DNA of 64,000 nt from Strigamia acuminata (GCA_949358305.1 OX442314.1:58847369-58911368); one strand, 5' to 3'; positions 9,584 through 19,429 are shown, counted from the first letter of the stretch. Numbers and translations are program-made. The notes: generated from the sequence alone by a model not told the origin.

Positions 9584-11091
9584 TTATTTCTTCGCCGCCT
9601 GCGCTGACTCGTTTTTTGACTCGTTTTTTGCCATGGCGAGTTTAATCTCTGCCATCTGCTTCATTATCGCGTCAAACTTAGCGTCTTCTTTCGCTGTTCT
9701 TGGGCACTCATTGGAATAGTGACCCGGTTGGTTACACTTGAAACAACGAATATTTGATTTGTCTCTTGGGGCTTCAATCGATTTTTTCTTTTCAGGGTCT
9801 GCTTTCGACGGTGGCGTGTAATTTTTCCGAAAATACTTCGGAATTCGGCCGGCATTTGGTTTTAACCTGGCGCGAAATTCTTCTACCGCTCTATCTCGAT
9901 GGATGAGATGTACTAGCGGTCCTTCCTCATCGCAACCCGTTGATAAGGTATCGCGATAGCTTCGTATTTCTTCGTCCGTCGAATAGTCATCTTTTTCTTC
10001 TTTTTCGTCTGATTTTCCGACATTTTGTTCGGCTTCCTCCCCCTCCTTGACCTCCTCCAGTGTCGCTTGCATGGCTGACGCTGTCGGTGCCTTTTTAGGG
10101 GCGGCCAATGGGTTGGATGGCAGCGTGGATGTCAGTTTATTTTTTATTTGTAAACCAACGCTAGCTTCTGCCAGTTCCATTATACCGCTAAGATATTCAG
10201 TAGGGCGCATGATTTTGTCTGTCGCCCCATATCTTTCCGCACTCAACTTGAGACGGTTTGCGGTTGCTGCTTTCTCCGCTTCGGGTAAAGCGGAATAATA
10301 CCTCTTCTCGATATCTATCGTGTTCTCGAACAGGAAGGCGCTCATCTCCTCGTAGCTACCTCCTGTCGGTGCCCTTTCTTCAAGTAGCACCCTTTGCGAG
10401 TATTCCGACAAACCGCCGAGAAAGAAAAGGTTGAATCCCGTGGCATGAAATTCCATCGGGGCCTTTTCGAACAACAATCTGGCGCGAATGTCGTAATCCA
10501 TTATGGTTTCACCAGGCATCTGGCGAAGACCTCGCATCTTTCGGCTCACCTCCTCGGGTGTCTCGCCGTAGCGCAGGTCGAATCTCATTAAAAAGTCGTC
10601 CCAATTGACGCCTTTCAATCCTTGGTACCACTCACGTGCCGAGCCTGTCATTAGCTCGACGATACCGTGGGTGAGCATGTCTCCTACGGTGGCTTTAGTG
10701 GCAGTCTTAATTCGAATTACTTCGTCAAGGAAGCGATCTCCCGCTTTCCATGACCCGTCGAAACGGTGCTGAATATAAAATTGCCACCTAATATTCCCGG
10801 TAACACTCATGGTGTCACGTCGGGAGACAGCGTATTTTTTCTTTACGCGGTCGCCAGTGCTACGATTACGATCGTTTCGTTTGCTCAGATCGATTCCCTC
10901 GGCTTTTAACGAGCCAAGCAGGGCTCTTCCAAGCTCTCCCATCGTATACTGCCGACCCGTCGAATCGGTAAACGCGCTTTGTCGGGGAAGGTCCTGAAAC
11001 TCCTCCCGTCGGTGGTCGCTATTTTCCGATCGACGTCGTTTCTCTCTATCGCGCGGAGAGTTGGATCTCTTCCGGCGATTACTTGATTTAT
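9584..11091 (-). pseudogene. gag: Partial gag (duplicated copy), E1
   Basis: Same sequence as the C-terminal three quarters of the gag at 11874-13808, with the CCHC zinc knuckle and the TAA stop just before pol. The N-terminal RS-rich part and the start are missing, because the duplication joint at 11092 places pol sequence upstream. An internal ATG at 10942 is the first one in frame. It sits directly upstream of the full-length pol. Confidence 0.85.
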
Positions 11092-11094
11092 TTT

Positions 11095-11850
11095 TAAAGC
11101 GGCGTCGGCGACAAGCGTTTCCACTACATTGTCCCGTTGCAATTCTGCTACGAATGCTTTAAAATCGTAGTCTTGAACGAATTTCTTTAGGCCTTTCTCC
11201 CACTGTGTCTTGTCGGCCGCTTCTTTGATAAGAGCTGGTGGCACGACAATTGCGGGTCTTTCTCTATCATTTCTGATATAATTCCAAGATTTCGTTATTG
11301 GATTTGGTTGTATCTCCATTGACGCCATGAGGTCCAAACCCAACAGAAAAATTCTGTCGCATGTGGGCAGGACCAGGAAAGGGTGTTGTTCTACCCCTCC
11401 GAGCCACTCCATGGTCAATAATATAACTCCTTTTGGACGCGCCATTCCGTTGGCGGTTTTTAGACGTACATTCTTATTAACGCCTTTTATCTTATCGGTG
11501 AGACCCAATGATGCTACTATGTCCTCGGAAACGAACGAGCGATCTGCTCCCGAGTCTAATAGTCCCATAATTTTTTCGCGTTCTATTGTCATGGGCAGCA
11601 TACATAGGCGGCTGGTGTATTCGACCGCCACGTTGCACATGAAAACACGAAATTCTTCTGTGTCTTCGACTACTTGAGGTAATTCTTCAAGCAGTAGGTT
11701 CGGTTCTTCCGCCTCAGCCTCAGCGTTTGCGGTAATTACCTGCAAAGCGTTGTTGGCCCTGTCTTGAATTTGGGCGTTAGCTATGTCACTACCCATTTCT
11801 TTGACTGGTGGCGGCTTATCGAACCCTTTGTTAAACCCCTTCTTCTTCAT
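11095..11850 (-). pseudogene. pol: Pol N-terminal fragment (duplicated copy), E1
   Basis: The first 252 or so codons of pol, including the protease motif LLDSGA, from an ATG at 11850. It ends at the duplication joint and then runs out of frame into gag sequence. Reverse transcriptase and integrase are absent. It follows the intact gag, so the intact E1 gag is paired with a broken pol, while the intact pol is paired with a broken gag. Confidence 0.85.
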
Positions 11851-11873
11851 GAATAGCGCAGACGGTCGAGAAG

Positions 11874-13808
11874 TTATTTCTTCGCCGCCTGCGCTGACTC
11901 GTTTTTTGACTCGTTTTTTGCCATGGCGAGTTTAATCTCTGCCATCTGCTTCATTATCGCGTCAAACTTAGCGTCTTCTTTCGCTGTTCTTGGGCACTCA
12001 TTGGAATAGTGACCCGGTTGGTTACACTTGAAACAACGAATATTTGATTTGTCTCTTGGGGCTTCAATCGATTTTTTCTTTTCAGGGTCTGCTTTCGACG
12101 GTGGCGTGTAATTTTTCCGAAAATACTTCGGAATTCGGCCGGCATTTGGTTTTAACCTGGCGCGAAATTCTTCTACCGCTCTATCTCGATGGATGAGATG
12201 TACTAGCGGTCCTTCCTCATCGCAACCCGTTGATAAGGTATCGCGATAGCTTCGTATTTCTTCGTCCGTCGAATAGTCATCTTTTTCTTCTTTTTCGTCT
12301 GATTTTCCGACATTTTGTTCGGCTTCCTCCCCCTCCTTGACCTCCTCCAGTGTCGCTTGCATGGCTGACGCTGTCGGTGCCTTTTTAGGGGCGGCCAATG
12401 GGTTGGATGGCAGCGTGGATGTCAGTTTATTTTTTATTTGTAAACCAACGCTAGCTTCTGCCAGTTCCATTATACCGCTAAGATATTCAGTAGGGCGCAT
12501 GATTTTGTCTGTCGCCCCATATCTTTCCGCACTCAACTTGAGACGGTTTGCGGTTGCTGCTTTCTCCGCTTCGGGTAAAGCGGAATAATACCTCTTCTCG
12601 ATATCTATCGTGTTCTCGAACAGGAAGGCGCTCATCTCCTCGTAGCTACCTCCTGTCGGTGCCCTTTCTTCAAGTAGCACCCTTTGCGAGTATTCCGACA
12701 AACCGCCGAGAAAGAAAAGGTTGAATCCCGTGGCATGAAATTCCATCGGGGCCTTTTCGAACAACAATCTGGCGCGAATGTCGTAATCCATTATGGTTTC
12801 ACCAGGCATCTGGCGAAGACCTCGCATCTTTCGGCTCACCTCCTCGGGTGTCTCGCCGTAGCGCAGGTCGAATCTCATTAAAAAGTCGTCCCAATTGACG
12901 CCTTTCAATCCTTGGTACCACTCACGTGCCGAGCCTGTCATTAGCTCGACGATACCGTGGGTGAGCATGTCTCCTACGGTGGCTTTAGTGGCAGTCTTAA
13001 TTCGAATTACTTCGTCAAGGAAGCGATCTCCCGCTTTCCATGACCCGTCGAAACGGTGCTGAATATAAAATTGCCACCTAATATTCCCGGTAACACTCAT
13101 GGTGTCACGTCGGGAGACAGCGTATTTTTTCTTTACGCGGTCGCCAGTGCTACGATTACGATCGTTTCGTTTGCTCAGATCGATTCCCTCGGCTTTTAAC
13201 GAACCAAGCAGGGCTCTTCCAAGCTCTCCCATCGTATACTGCCGACCCGTCGAATCGGTAAACGCGCTTTGTCGGGGAAGGTCCTGAAACTCCTCCCGTC
13301 GGTGGTCGCTATTTTCCGATCGACGTCGTTTCTCTCTATCGCGCGGAGAGTTGGATCTCTTCCGGCGATTACTTGATTTATCTTTTCGTCTGTCGTCGTT
13401 GGACGAGGGGTCGGAGCTGGGGTCGGGAGACGGTGGACGGCGTGGCAGGTCGCGCCGTGAAGAGCTTGACTCTTTCCGGCCCCTACGACGGTCGTCACGT
13501 TCCCTTTCCCTGCGTTCATCGCGTTCTCTTTCCCTTCGTCTCTCTCCGGAACCTCTCTCCGAATCGTGATGACTGCGTGCATTCGACTCCAGTCCATCCG
13601 ACGACGAATCACTGTTTCCGTAGTGATACTGTTGCTGTCCTCTCTCGCGTTGACGTTCCTCTCGTGACGAGGTGCGGTCTTCGGAATTTTTTCTCGAAGG
13701 TCCGTCGTCTTTGAGGATGGGCACCGGCTGTGGCCAGTCGCTACCCCGCGGGTCGTCGCGTTGTCGGCTCGTATGAGTGTTCTTCGTTACGACGCGCGTT
13801 GTTTGCAT
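11874..13808 (-). CDS. gag: Gag protein, E1 (intact)
   Basis: 644 codons from an ATG at 13808. Structural protein of the element's particles, expected to bind its RNA. The N-terminal third is rich in Arg, Ser, Glu and Asp (RS/RE dipeptides up to about residue 170). A capsid-like helical middle follows (WYQGLKGVNWDDF, retrotransposon-gag type). Near the C-terminus is one CCHC zinc knuckle of spacing C-x2-C-x4-H-x4-C at about 592-605, then a Lys-rich tail. The start overlaps the end of ORF1 by 68 nt in another frame. E2 carries a frameshifted version, so this is the only intact gag in the window. Confidence 0.93.
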   Translation of the reverse strand: MQTTRVVTKNTHTSRQRDDPRGSDWPQPVPILKDDGPSRKNSEDRTSSREERQRERGQQQYHYGNSDSSSDGLESNARSHHDSERGSGERRRERERDERRERERDDRRRGRKESSSSRRDLPRRPPSPDPSSDPSSNDDRRKDKSSNRRKRSNSPRDREKRRRSENSDHRREEFQDLPRQSAFTDSTGRQYTMGELGRALLGSLKAEGIDLSKRNDRNRSTGDRVKKKYAVSRRDTMSVTGNIRWQFYIQHRFDGSWKAGDRFLDEVIRIKTATKATVGDMLTHGIVELMTGSAREWYQGLKGVNWDDFLMRFDLRYGETPEEVSRKMRGLRQMPGETIMDYDIRARLLFEKAPMEFHATGFNLFFLGGLSEYSQRVLLEERAPTGGSYEEMSAFLFENTIDIEKRYYSALPEAEKAATANRLKLSAERYGATDKIMRPTEYLSGIMELAEASVGLQIKNKLTSTLPSNPLAAPKKAPTASAMQATLEEVKEGEEAEQNVGKSDEKEEKDDYSTDEEIRSYRDTLSTGCDEEGPLVHLIHRDRAVEEFRARLKPNAGRIPKYFRKNYTPPSKADPEKKKSIEAPRDKSNIRCFKCNQPGHYSNECPRTAKEDAKFDAIMKQMAEIKLAMAKNESKNESAQAAKK

Positions 13809-14952
13809 TTATTAATCGGTTGATAGCGTTGTTAGTGTTATCGTCTAACGCCATCATGCGAGGTCGAACGCGTTGTCCGGTTGAAACTTCCCGTTTGCGT
13901 GGAGTGACTGGCACTTCCTTTTTTCGCTCGGGTTCGGGGCTGACCTTCGGCGTGCGCTTCGGGTCGCCTTCGACGCTCTCGTCGGACAATTCGGACGAGC
14001 TAACTTCTGGCTTGCTAACGGATTTTGGTTTGTCTCGTTGCAGCCTAGTCATGAAAGCTTGTTCAGCTTCTTGTTGAGAACGGAATGCATAACGATGTGC
14101 ATGTAAGGCTCGATCAACTATTTCAACTTCTTCTGGAGTAGTCGGAACGCGCTGGGATTTGCCGTACTCGAGAGCTCGCGCTTCTCTTTCCGCCAGCTTC
14201 CGCTTTCTCTCGCGGATGGTTTGTCGGGCCTCATTCTCGGCATCCGCTTCGAATTGAGCGGAGTCTACCATTTGTTGAGCGTATGCGTCTTCAACAACGG
14301 TGATTTCTGGGGATAACCTGTGCGCTCTTAAAGCTGCACGTACGATTTGTAATGTTTCGTACACAGTTATTTTCCCCGTTGGCAGAGTGTACCGTACACC
14401 TTCTGCCTGAGCCAACTGCATCGTGTCAACCAATGTGGCCGAGACGCTGTAAGGCTGGCTCGGAACACGCTCAGTTTTTGACGCATTGGACTTGTGTCCT
14501 TCGGACCTGACCGAAGCTGGGCGGCTTTGCGTAATTGGCGTGTTTAGTGCCGAATTAGCTGTCGTATTTGAGGCCGTCTTTTGTATCGGAGACGCCGCTT
14601 TCGGACTGCCCACCTCGGTGTCGTGCGTTAGACGAGGCGATGGGTTACGGGATAAAACCTCGTTTCCGCTCGTCTCGCCGTCACGGTTAGAACGCGGCAG
14701 TTTGGAGTGAGATTGCTCTTCACCCCGCTCTGTCTCGTCCAATCGCTGCCTCGTCTCGGCGTGAGACGGGTGCGATGTTTCCGATGCGCTTCTACGATCG
14801 GGTTTAGGCTTGCGCCGTTTTTGCCTCGCTTCGTGCGCTGAGGCTTTGGGTAAGGGACCTTCAGATCGCAAGTGATAATCGGCGCCTTTACGGCTACCGG
14901 CTCTCTTGTTTGCGTCGGAGTCGGAATCCGTTACTCGGATATTGTCTGCCAT
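13741..14952 (-). CDS. ORF1 upstream of gag, E1 (unknown function)
   Basis: 403 codons from an ATG at 14952 (MADNIRVTDSDSD), the first ATG after the primer site, to a TAG that overlaps the gag start by 68 nt. Acidic and Ser-rich start, then a basic, Ser/Thr/Pro-rich, probably disordered half, then a charged, probably helical part (RKRKLAEREARALEYGK) and a basic tail. No CCHC, protease or membrane segment. The overlap with gag in a different frame could allow coupled expression by reinitiation, leaky scanning or frameshifting. An extra ORF before gag is unusual for Ty3/Gypsy. E2 has the same ORF with one visible residue change. Confidence 0.75.
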   Translation of the reverse strand: MADNIRVTDSDSDANKRAGSRKGADYHLRSEGPLPKASAHEARQKRRKPKPDRRSASETSHPSHAETRQRLDETERGEEQSHSKLPRSNRDGETSGNEVLSRNPSPRLTHDTEVGSPKAASPIQKTASNTTANSALNTPITQSRPASVRSEGHKSNASKTERVPSQPYSVSATLVDTMQLAQAEGVRYTLPTGKITVYETLQIVRAALRAHRLSPEITVVEDAYAQQMVDSAQFEADAENEARQTIRERKRKLAEREARALEYGKSQRVPTTPEEVEIVDRALHAHRYAFRSQQEAEQAFMTRLQRDKPKSVSKPEVSSSELSDESVEGDPKRTPKVSPEPERKKEVPVTPRKREVSTGQRVRPRMMALDDNTNNAINRLINANNARRNEEHSYEPTTRRPAG

Positions 14953-15000
14953 TTTTGGGTATGAAAATGATCTCAAGTTCTATTCGAGTCGTTTAAATCG

Positions 15001-15018
15001 ATCCCGGACAGGCCCCCA
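15001..15018 (-). promoter_or_regulatory. tRNA-Pro-like primer binding site, E1
   Basis: Minus-strand TGGGGGCCTGTCCGGGAT starts two bases after the LTR end. It matches the complement of a tRNA-Pro 3' end, the primer type used by murine leukaemia virus, at 16 of 18 positions by my comparison. Its position fixes the inner LTR border. Confidence 0.75.
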
Positions 15019-15279
15019 CGTGTCGCGCTCAACTCGGTCTGTCGCTGATACGTGGTATGAGTCACTCTCTAATCTCGCAATACCGCTTTACTCAAGCGGT
15101 TACCCAAATAATGTGAAACGGCAAACAATGTAAAATGGTAAATATAATAAATGTATTTATTATACGGGAATGTACAGGTAAAAGGGATAAAATATGTAAG
15201 GGAATAAAAAGGTAAAAGGTTGGGGTGTGTGAAGTTGGCGGGAAACTGGTCGAGGTCGTCCTTTGTTGACGCTCTGGAT

Positions 15280-15292
15280 CCAAGATGGCGTC
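15280..15292 (+). promoter_or_regulatory. YY1-like site in E1 LTR
   Basis: CCAAGATGGCGTC; the same 13 bases occur in the right-edge LTR (60260-60272) and in the E2 LTR (30989-31001). It matches the core of the animal YY1 motif (AAGATGGCG). Shared by two otherwise divergent LTRs, so probably functional; binding is inferred. Confidence 0.4.
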
Positions 15293-15454
15293 CGCGTGGC
15301 AACGTGGTGTCGTCTTGGGCCGGCGTGGCAATGAATGGCGTCCTCGTCTCACGTTTCTCGTTCGGTCCTTCGGGCTCACGCTGGTCGGGCGCGAGTGAAT
15401 GCCTAAAAGGTCTTACTTCTGGTCTGTTGTCTAGGTTTAGGGTTTTGTTTAGGT

Positions 15455-15517
15455 GTCCGGCGATCACACAGCGGCGGACGCTTGGTGGTTCCCGGCGATA
15501 CACACAGCGGCGGGAAC
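15455..15517. other. Two hairpins with the same apical sequence but different stems, E1 LTR
   Basis: Hairpin one: stem GTCCG/CGGAC (15455-15459, 15475-15479) around GCGATCACACAGCGG. Hairpin two: stem GTTCCCG/CGGGAAC (15488-15494, 15511-15517) around GCGATACACACAGCGG. The apical parts differ by one inserted base, while the stems have different sequence and length and are each perfectly paired. Identical in E2 (31164-31226). Confidence 0.6.
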
Positions 15518-15534
15518 GCTCGTCGTGGTTACTG

Positions 15535-15650
15535 CAATTTAGGCTTGTGCGACCGTTTGTCTGCACAACTCGCTAAATTGGAGTAGGTTTACTATTTCTA
15601 GCTGGCTTGCTAAAATAGTGTGGTAATCTTGTTTCGCAGGTTACTCTGCG
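15535..15650. other. Further hairpins in E1 LTR
   Basis: Three more perfect or near-perfect stems follow one another: CAATTTAG/CTAAATTG with inner TTGTGC/GCACAA (15535-15580); ACTATTT/AAATAGT with inner TAGC/GCTA (15591-15619); CGCAG/CTGCG (15635-15650). Such dense pairing suggests a structured leader RNA in the LTR transcript. Confidence 0.5.
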
Positions 15651-16155
15651 GAGGTTAACACAAATCAATCGTACTCACGTTGAAAGTCCCTTGTCCTAGG
15701 TCACTCCTGAAGTCTTTGTACTTAGGCTTGATCGTTTTAGGACGTTTGGCTTTTACGTGTATCTTGGTTGATTTTTGTGTTGGTTCTTTCCGCTCAGTGC
15801 AAGGCGAATTCCTTTGCACAAAGCGGGGGGTGACAGGTGACTAAAGCCACCCAATAGTGGAGAAGACGAATCTCCCCCACTCCCCCAGGGCAGACGCCCG
15901 TCCATTGACTGGATGTCAATGCTCTGAGGGAAGGGAGGCGCGCGTGCGACTCCCCTTCTTTACCCGTATGTAGGCCACGAGAGAAACTCTTCGTGCCCCA
16001 CCCCAGTCGGGTCACCACAACATGAGCCTTTTATACTTTTGGGCTGTATTTATTGGCACACTATCTATTCTTCCATTTTTACTAAAAATAATTTAATTCT
16101 ACGCTACTTTTTTGTTCACTGTTAATTCCTCTTTTCCACACATAGAATTACTTAA

Positions 16156-16463
16156 GGGCCATCCATAAGTAACGTAACGCAGAATTTGGGATTTTTAGAC
16201 CCCCTCCCCTTTATATAACATAGTCGTAACAAATTCTCGAACCCCCACCCCCTGATTACGTAACAAAACTAAAATCTCCCCCCCCCCCAAATTTTCCAAA
16301 ATAATATAAAAAATGCTTATATTTTTGTTTGTTTATTAACAATTTGCAATTTACATGAAACATAACAAAATTTAAATCCCCCCCTCTCCCAAAGTAATGA
16401 CTCGTAAAAAAATTTGAAACCTCCTCTCCCCCTTGATGCGTTACGTTATTTATGGACAGCCCC
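16156..16463. mobile_element. TTAA-flanked MITE (piggyBac-type)
   Basis: Ends GGGCCATCCATAAGTAACG and its imperfect inverse (..CGTTATTTATGGACAGCCCC), flanked by TTAA at 16152-16155 and 16464-16467. TTAA target duplication is the hallmark of piggyBac-type transposition. 308 bp, no coding capacity, with C-rich homopolymers inside. Same insertion at 31865-32174, so it preceded the array duplication. The 132 bp between it and the E1 LTR (16020-16151) is host sequence with nothing recognisable. Confidence 0.8.
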
Positions 16464-17322
16464 TTAATGCCATAATAACCTTTTTCCAATAAATTAATTT
16501 TTTTTACACACTAAAAATTATCTATCTCTACATTAATGTTTATAATTATGCCAACCTTGCCTTTTTGATTCTAGATGGCCTACCTCGTTTTCTTTTCTAC
16601 GCGAGAGGATTGTTTTGGTTTCTCGGGGCACTACAAACAGCCCCTCAGTAATGGCTATGCCCATGATGTGCTTACACACAGATACTTTCCCTATAACTCT
16701 CTATTTTTTGACGAATAAGACTTTGGCCACATCGATTTTTTCATCTGAGTGTGCCAGTTGCAATGTGACAATATCCGAATGCACCTCAGCCTAATTTTTT
16801 TTATTCCCAATCAACTTTTTTTTTTGTTGACATTGCAAATCACGTAGGCCCAGCAATAAATTCTAATTGTTTCAGCTCCGAAGACGTCATGACATGCGTT
16901 GGGGATGGCGAAAAAAACTCTCACTGTCACCATCGCCATCTGCATGGATCGCAAATCTTTCCTAGAAGTCCGTCCAGTTGTCAAAGCCCAATGATGGGCT
17001 CACCATTCTCTTCAGCACGAACTGTATTTAGATAGGTGGCATTTTTATATGTAAGTGTTGCAGAAAAAGTTCATAAAACGTCAGCACTACCAATCAAACG
17101 TCGCCCAGACCGTTTTTAAATTAATGTGGAATTTTAATTAAGTAATATGAAGTGTGAAAAAAAGAATAAACAGTGCGGGGGGGGGGGGGTAGGTACTGCA
17201 GAATTAAATTACTTTTAGCGAAAACTGAAGAATAAATAGTGTGTACATAACTAATATATAGGGATGTTAAATAAGTGATAAATCATTGACAAAAAAAATT
17301 TGGATGACTACAAAAAATTTAC

Positions 17323-17411
17323 CTGCAAGTAATATTTTTTAGGAGGCAAGGATACAAACAACCGTGCAAATTGTTATCACAAGGATTTCTCTTCGTGTTG
17401 AGGAAGTGATA
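17323..17411 (-). CDS. DEG/ENaC 89-nt exon, middle copy, first
   Basis: Same exon, splice borders and translation as 861-949. Confidence 0.6.
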
Positions 17412-17841
17412 CTGAAAGACAATTTATGGAAGTTTCAGGAATACTATTTCGTGAGAGAAATCTGGAACAAGGTGTTTATTTTGGATACCCAAAGTTACGA
17501 AATTTGTATTGAAATTTTGTGCAAATGGGTGCAAGGAGCCCTAAAATGTAGAAAAAACTGGCACATGTCAAATACGAATAAATCAATTTGGCGCATTCAC
17601 ATTTTACAGGAATGATAAAAACATTCCATTAGTTTTTTTAATATTTTCTGTTTTCTGTTTGGATATGGTCTTAACCACTGCAGTATGGGGATTTACCACA
17701 GTGGGAGGTAGGTACTGCGGAATTAAATTACTTTTAGCAAAAACTGAAGAATAAATAGTGTGTACATAACTAATATATAGGGATGTTAAATAAGTGATAA
17801 ATCATTGACAAAAAAAATTTGGATGACTACAAAAAATTTAC

Positions 17842-17930
17842 CTGCAAGTAATATTTTTTAGGAGGCAAGGATACAAACAACCGTGCAAATTGTTATCACA
17901 AGGATTTCTCTTCGTGTTGAGGAAGTGATA
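17842..17930 (-). CDS. DEG/ENaC 89-nt exon, middle copy, second
   Basis: Tandem duplicate of 17323-17411, displaced by 519 bp. With the exon at 19286-19429 (exit phase 0) it splices in phase. Confidence 0.6.
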
Positions 17931-18227
17931 CTGAAAGACAATTTATGGAAGTTTCAGGAATACTATTTCGTGAGAGAAATCTGGAACAAGGTGTTTATTT
18001 TGGATACCCAAAGTTACGAAATTTGTATTGAAATTTTGTGCAAATGGGTGCAAGGAGCCCTAAAATGTAGAAAAAACTGGCACATGTCAAATACGAATAA
18101 ATCAATTTGGCGCATTCACATTTTACAGGAATGATAAAAACATTCCATTAGTTTTTTTAATATTTTCTGTTTTCTGTTTGGATATGGTCTTAACCACTGC
18201 AGTATGGGGATTTACCACAGTGGGAGG

Positions 18228-18925
18228 GACGAATACATCACGTAATGACGAGACAGGGACTCCAGATTGTTGGGTTTTGGCCTTTAATCGTTGTCTAGGG
18301 GTGGGGTCACCTATCTCACTGTGTGGCAGTGCTAAATCGGCAACCGTCTCGTCACACACAGAACCTAAGTCCCATGGGTGATGGCTGATAGGGTTGGTTA
18401 TTTTGGACGACCATTCTGCTGTACTTACCCGTACGACCCATGTAGCCGCTCATGGAGGCTGCAGCAGGCACATCTTCCTGCTACTGAGCGTGTGAGTGGT
18501 GAGAGGGGCAGAGTCAGCAGTTGTCTCTGCTGAGGTTAGGACAGTGGCAGCTCATCCTATGCGTCCTCACCTTCTACTTTCCCAGCAACGTCTCTCTCTC
18601 ACCACACCACTCTGCTCCCTCCTTTCCCGCTAGGCCAGTCCACTTCGTGATGGGGACGGCTTGGGGCCACTAGGTGGTAGAGTGTTTTACACTTTAATTT
18701 TACTGTTAATATTTTGTGACGCACGTCACGCACGACGTGTTCTCGCGACGTGGTAGAGCGCGTGTTGCGCCACCTATTATTTCTATGCAAATAAAGACAT
18801 TTATACAAGTTCCCTACAAACGACTGGTCACCTTCCTGATTCAATCCGTTACCATTAACACAATTCCGACAGCTTCCACACAAACCAAGTTCTACAAACA
18901 CTTCAGGTGGTGTGTTGAGTGACGC
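18228..18925 (+). repeat. GC-rich solo-LTR-like insert (uncertain)
   Basis: GC-rich stretch unlike the surrounding A/T-rich intron, with an AATAAA near 18790 and a CACG-rich promoter-like part before it. No coding frame. It begins exactly where the 519-bp repeat ends. Borders and target duplication were not resolved. The same insert lies at 33940-34637. Confidence 0.3.
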
Positions 18926-18973
18926 AGGTAACCAAGGGTGGCCAAGCGAAGTTGGTTCACTTCTTCGAATTTT

Positions 18974-19079
18974 ACTTCTCAGAAACTCATTTCTCAGACG
19001 CCACTTCTCGAATGGGTCGTTTCTCTGTATTTTTTTTGTCTGAGAAACGACCTATTCGAGAAGTGATCGTCTGAGAAGT
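18974..19079. mobile_element. Small foldback MITE, 106 bp
   Basis: Terminal ACTTCTCAGA/TCTGAGAAGT and long internal arms (CACTTCTCGAATGGGTCG paired with its near-perfect inverse) give an almost complete hairpin. Same at 34686-34791. Confidence 0.7.
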
Positions 19080-19285
19080 AATCCCTTAAATTAACATTTC
19101 CAACAATGTATAATACAAAATGGACCTCCTAATTAAGTTTCGAAGTAAAAAATTTCTAAGAAACAACCTAAAATTTAGAATTTTTGAAGAGATGATATTC
19201 AAAGAAGCGATGGGACCCGGGCCAAGCGCCCCAAGCGGTCACATTTTTTTTATTCATTTAAAAAGCAAATTCACAGTTTACTTAC

Positions 19286-19429
19286 TTTCTCCAAACTGGC
19301 TTTAGCAGTATGTCTTGTTGCTGTCAAATTACCTACATAATTGTAAATACGACTTGCTTTCAGTAGCAAATTCGTCCCATCACTAAGGCTGTGTACATGA
19401 TACTTCAATGGTGAAGGATCTATTAGTAC
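19286..19429 (-). CDS. DEG/ENaC extracellular exon (48 codons), middle copy
   Basis: TTTTTCAG acceptor before 19429 and GTAAGT donor after 19286; open for exactly 48 codons, phase 0 in and out, starting VLIDPSPLKYHVHSLSDG. It splices in phase from the exon at 19510-19589 and into the 89-nt exons. A shorter counterpart is at 51229-51336. Assigned to the channel by gene order and phase rather than by a diagnostic motif. Confidence 0.65.

Larger units (their letters stand above)
8805..13381 (-). repeat. 2290-bp internal tandem duplication in E1
   Basis: 8805-11091 is repeated at 11095-13381 with only isolated differences. The joint at 11092-11094 has three extra T. It fuses the gag N-terminal region to the middle of pol and leaves a second partial gag and partial pol. 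E2 does not have it, so it arose after, or independently of, the larger duplication, or is an assembly artefact. Confidence 0.9.
1591..16019 (-). mobile_element. Element E1: Ty3/Gypsy LTR retrotransposon, 3'-truncated
   Basis: The order read on the minus strand is 5' LTR (15021-16019), primer site, ORF1, gag, pol (protease, reverse transcriptase, RNase H, integrase) and ORF3. Pol domain order and motifs place it in Ty3/Gypsy. It ends at 1591 inside ORF3, so the ORF3 C-terminus, polypurine tract and 3' LTR are missing. E2 ends at the same ORF3 base but joins a different point of block A. E1 differs from E2 by a 2.29-kb internal tandem duplication, which gives a second partial pol and gag. Without that duplication the two copies are almost identical, about 12.14 kb each. 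Confidence 0.9.
15021..16019 (-). repeat. 5' LTR of E1 (about 999 bp)
   Basis: Runs on the minus strand from TGTGGTGACC (16019) to ..GCGACA (15021), with TG..CA ends and the primer site just inside. An AATAAA lies near 15145. The same ten starting bases open the LTR at 61084, after a clear polypurine tract, which supports the outer border. There is no second E LTR because the 3' end of the element is missing, so LTR age cannot be estimated. It contains a YY1-like site and a cluster of hairpins, given separately. Confidence 0.75.
17190..18227 (-). repeat. 519-bp tandem repeat pair, middle copy
   Basis: Two units starting at 17190 and 17709, each with one 89-nt DEG/ENaC exon. Upstream of the first unit is a 13-G tract. 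Confidence 0.9.

Noticed and set aside
15069-15566. 165-codon minus-strand ORF in the E1 LTR
   Set aside because: Lies in the LTR upstream of the primer site, non-ATG start, and contains the hairpin cluster.
18599-18922. 100-codon minus-strand and 68-codon plus-strand ORFs in block A
   Set aside because: No ATG-based start with conserved features; the region looks like an LTR or other non-coding insert.
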